Assembly: GCA_903862645.1 (NCBI GenBank)
Contig: CAIOZF010000132.1
Location: 1 to 37,781, forward strand
DNA: 37,781 nt
Origin: an uncultured Gammaproteobacteria bacterium
GTDB lineage: Bacteria; Pseudomonadota; Gammaproteobacteria; Pseudomonadales; Pseudohongiellaceae
Reading direction: 5' to 3'
The notes under the pieces are model-generated. The model saw only the letters and a list, made by a program, of their open reading frames with translations. It made no database searches and was not told the DNA's origin. Shown piece after piece: positions 35,905 to 37,781 of this stretch; position 1 is the stretch's first letter; every line of letters starts with the position of its first letter. Made by a program: the position numbers and the translations under genes.

Positions 35905-36579
35905 TCAGGCTGCAGTATAAGTTCTGATGCCATCTCTTGTTCCCAGGATCAGCAGATCAGCCGGACGTATGGCGAAAAGGCCGTTAGTGACGACACCGGT
36001 AATTTGATTGAGCTGCTGTTCCAGTTCTCTGGGATCCACAATATGCATATTGTGGATGTCGATGATCTGGTTGCCGTTATCGGTGATAAACCCTTCGCGG
36101 TAAACCGGATCTCCTCCCAGCCGTACAATTGCTCTCCCCACATGACTTCTCGCCATCGGGATGACTTCCACAGGTAGTGGGAATCTTCCAAGCACGGGAA
36201 CGTATTTGCTCTGATCTGCAATGCAGACAAACTCTTTCGCAACCGCCGCTATAATCTTTTCGCGTGTCAGTGCTCCACCGCCGCCCTTAATCAAGTGCAG
36301 CTGTGCATTCGCCTCGTCCGCACCATCCACATAAAAAGTGACTTCGTCTACGCTGTTCAAATCAAACACTGGAATACCCAATGCCAGGAGCATTTTGCGG
36401 GTCTCTTCTGAACTTGCTACGGTACTGTGAATTCGGTTCTTGAAAGGGGCCAGACACTCAATGAAGTAATTCGCGGTAGACCCGGTACCCACGCCGATAA
36501 CTGTGTTTTCCTCCAGCCTTTCCTCTACATATTTGGCGGCTGCGGCGGCAACCGCCTTTTTCATTTCATTCTGATCCAT
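35905..36579 (-). CDS. rpiA: Ribose-5-phosphate isomerase A
   Basis: 224 residues (E. coli 219). It interconverts ribose-5-phosphate and ribulose-5-phosphate. The phosphate loop is [12 protein letters not shown] and TVASSEET follows. Active-site residues Asp85 and Asp88 (VDGADEAN), Lys98 (LIKGGGGA) and Glu107 (TREK) are all present. The C-terminus ends [12 protein letters not shown]. It is divergent from the ilvA remnant, as rpiA and ilvA are in many pseudomonads, and supplies the same pathway as tkt. Confidence 0.96.
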   Translation of the reverse strand: MDQNEMKKAVAAAAAKYVEERLEENTVIGVGTGSTANYFIECLAPFKNRIHSTVASSEETRKMLLALGIPVFDLNSVDEVTFYVDGADEANAQLHLIKGGGGALTREKIIAAVAKEFVCIADQSKYVPVLGRFPLPVEVIPMARSHVGRAIVRLGGDPVYREGFITDNGNQIIDIHNMHIVDPRELEQQLNQITGVVTNGLFAIRPADLLILGTRDGIRTYTAA

Positions 36580-36668
36580 GCTAATTTTCCGGGTTGAAGT
36601 TAACTCCCGCCGATTATACGGGGTTGGATTGTGCCCTGCCCGGAATTTTCAGCGATAGAAGGTCAGCG

Positions 36669-37048
36669 ATGGAAAAGTACGTAAAAGATATTCTCTCTGC
36701 CACAGTCTAGATGTGGCGATAGAGACACCGATTCATCAGGCAGCGATTCTCTCACAGCGACTCGGCAATCAAGTCTTGCTCAAGCGCGAACACCTGCAGC
36801 CGGTGCACAGTTTCAAGTTGCGTGGCGCCTACAACAAGATGGCAGGGCTTTCCGAGGCTGAAGCGAAGCATGGGGTGATCGCTGCCTCGGGGTGTAACCA
36901 TGATGCCGACTACGGGCAGGTACTGGTTGCCACGCAGGTGCCGCGGAGCGAGATGAAGAAGTTCACCGAATGTCCGAAGACCATCGGTTACCGCTATTGG
37001 GATGAGACTGACAACGTCGCGTACGAAACCTTCCTGGCACCGGCCTGA
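36669..37048 (+). pseudogene. ilvA: Remnant of threonine ammonia-lyase, internally deleted and frameshifted
   Basis: The start region is intact (AAGG then ATG 36669): [13 protein letters not shown] is the usual IlvA N-terminus. After GTC the sequence reads TAGAT where TATGAT is expected, so one base is missing near 36709 and the frame shifts into a stop. In the +2 frame the protein continues [20 protein letters not shown] with the catalytic-lysine motif SFKLRGAY, up to [10 protein letters not shown]. It then jumps directly to the C-terminal end of the regulatory domain (DADYGQVLV, then [14 protein letters not shown]). Roughly 380 residues are lost, and the join lies in an Asn-His pair that occurs at both places in normal IlvA. 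The product cannot be active. Confidence 0.87.
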
Positions 37049-37070
37049 ATCTGTTGCGCGACAATCTGCA

Positions 37071-37259
37071 TCAGAACAGCTTGTTGTTCTTGTCATAGGT
37101 CATCGGCACCCGGGAGGATGCCGAGTACATGCCGATCACTATCATGGTCAGTGCAGTGCGCACTCTGGCAATCAGCGAGCGGTTCGGTTGCTGGGACTCC
37201 TCGATGCAAGTCTTTAGAGCGGCCTTCTGTTGATCATCCAGATTGAAGCCTTTACACAT
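37071..37259 (-). CDS. Small hypothetical protein, doubtful
   Basis: 62 residues from ATG 37259. GCGGGT five bases upstream is a weak ribosome binding site. The central part ARVRTALTMIVIGMYSAS could be a membrane helix, and the N-terminus is charged (KGFNLDDQQKAALKTCIEES). I do not recognise it. It sits between the ilvA remnant and ppnP, with no neighbour on its strand. Chance is possible. Confidence 0.35.
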   Translation of the reverse strand: MCKGFNLDDQQKAALKTCIEESQQPNRSLIARVRTALTMIVIGMYSASSRVPMTYDKNNKLF

Positions 37260-37381
37260 ATCGACCCGCCTTGTTTGTGCATGCTCTCGCGTGCGAAAAC
37301 GATTTACGACCCAAATGGGCTGCGTGCTAGAATCTTCGCCCGTTTTATCCGTCCTGAACCCTTTCTAACAGAGATCGCAGC

Positions 37382-37696
37382 ATGAGTAAATTTGAGAATG
37401 TCACCGTCGTGAAAGCGGCGAATGTTTACTTTGATGGAAAAGTCACCAGCCGCACTGTCATTTTTGCCAATGGTGAAAAGAAGACCCTTGGAATCATGCT
37501 GCCGGGAGAGTTCAAATTCTCGACTGCACAGAAGGAGATCATGGAGATCCTGTCTGGTACTGTCGAAATCCAGCTGCCAGGCTCACTGGCCTGGCAGACC
37601 GTCACTGGCGGCGAAAGCTTTGAAGTTGAAGCGAATGCGGCTTTCGGCATCAAAGTGCTGACGGTGACAGACTACTGCTGCTCCTACCTCGACTGA
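37382..37696 (+). CDS. ppnP: Pyrimidine/purine nucleoside phosphorylase PpnP (YaiE/DUF1255)
   Basis: 104 residues (E. coli 94), a small one-domain cupin. In E. coli the enzyme phosphorolyses several nucleosides to the base and ribose-1-phosphate. Family features are [65 protein letters not shown] and the C-terminus DYCCSYL. Sequence TAGAAT near 37328 could serve as a -10 box. Its product can enter the ribose-phosphate pool of RpiA and transketolase, but it lies in its own unit. Confidence 0.93.
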   Translation: MSKFENVTVVKAANVYFDGKVTSRTVIFANGEKKTLGIMLPGEFKFSTAQKEIMEILSGTVEIQLPGSLAWQTVTGGESFEVEANAAFGIKVLTVTDYCCSYLD

Positions 37697-37781
37697 TATC
37701 TGATTGCAGGTGCGTACCCAAAGGGGATAAAGGCCTGCCCGCGAATGACTTTCTCTTTACGAGCTGTTCTTCCGGCGAAGA

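Noticed and set aside
37697-37781. Another gene at the right edge
   Set aside because: Only 85 bases remain; no start, stop or recognisable peptide could be tied to a gene on either strand.

Overview
The window reads as the chromosome of a free-living, respiring gammaproteobacterium of the broad Pseudomonas/Cellvibrio/marine-gamma type. This is inferred from family-level protein resemblance and from gene order: rep beside cytochrome c5 genes, comM-ubiK beside glnK-amtB, metK next to an ArsR-methyltransferase regulator followed by tkt-epd-pgk-fba, and serA/D-2-hydroxyglutarate dehydrogenase near rpiA and ilvA. The genus cannot be decided from the sequence alone. No rRNA, tRNA, CRISPR array, phage or transposase gene was seen.

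Layout. 1-644 (-): SapC-family gene cut by the window edge. 807-5983 (+): a small secreted protein, then a surface-polysaccharide block (GT2 glycosyltransferase, NAD-dependent epimerase, rfbC, rfbD, rfbB) that makes dTDP-L-rhamnose from dTDP-glucose but lacks rfbA. 6017-10023: exported proteins, namely a Calx-beta protein (-), then a small exported protein and a matrixin-type zinc metalloprotease (+). 10209-13250: two cytochrome c5-type proteins converging on rep helicase. 13422-15152: a pseudo-receiver/GGDEF/EAL protein split by an in-frame amber codon. 15234-17114: comM and ubiK, convergent. 17410-20251: a nitrogen-control block with a TorF-type porin and glnK-amtB, both behind very good sigma-54 promoter matches. 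20329-25706 (-): the activated-methyl cycle (sahR, metK, ahcY, metF, then rsmE), with a 24-bp perfect palindrome in front of sahR that is the probable SahR operator. 25734-25868: a MITE-like palindromic element. 26151-31521 (+): tkt, epd, pgk, fba. 31641-33864: an alpha/beta hydrolase (+) converging on serA (-). 33998-35395 (+): D-2-hydroxyglutarate dehydrogenase-type flavoprotein, divergent from serA. 35580-37781: cold-shock protein, rpiA (-), a collapsed ilvA remnant, a doubtful small ORF and ppnP.

How it works together. The central-carbon genes supply erythrose-4-phosphate, glyceraldehyde-3-phosphate and 3-phosphoglycerate. SerA draws 3-phosphoglycerate into serine, and the divergent flavoprotein can remove the 2-hydroxyglutarate that SerA makes as it recycles its NADH. 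Serine feeds one-carbon units to MetF, and MetK/AhcY turn over SAM and SAH under SahR. RsmE, at the end of that block, uses SAM.

Most interesting points: the amber-interrupted GGDEF/EAL gene; the ilvA remnant, reduced to its two ends across a shared Asn-His plus a 1-base frameshift; the sigma-54 signals before both the porin and glnK; the SahR palindrome; and the unclassified 135-bp palindromic element. I found no convincing undescribed multi-gene system; the nearest candidates are the matrixin with its small exported partner and the nitrogen-linked porin.
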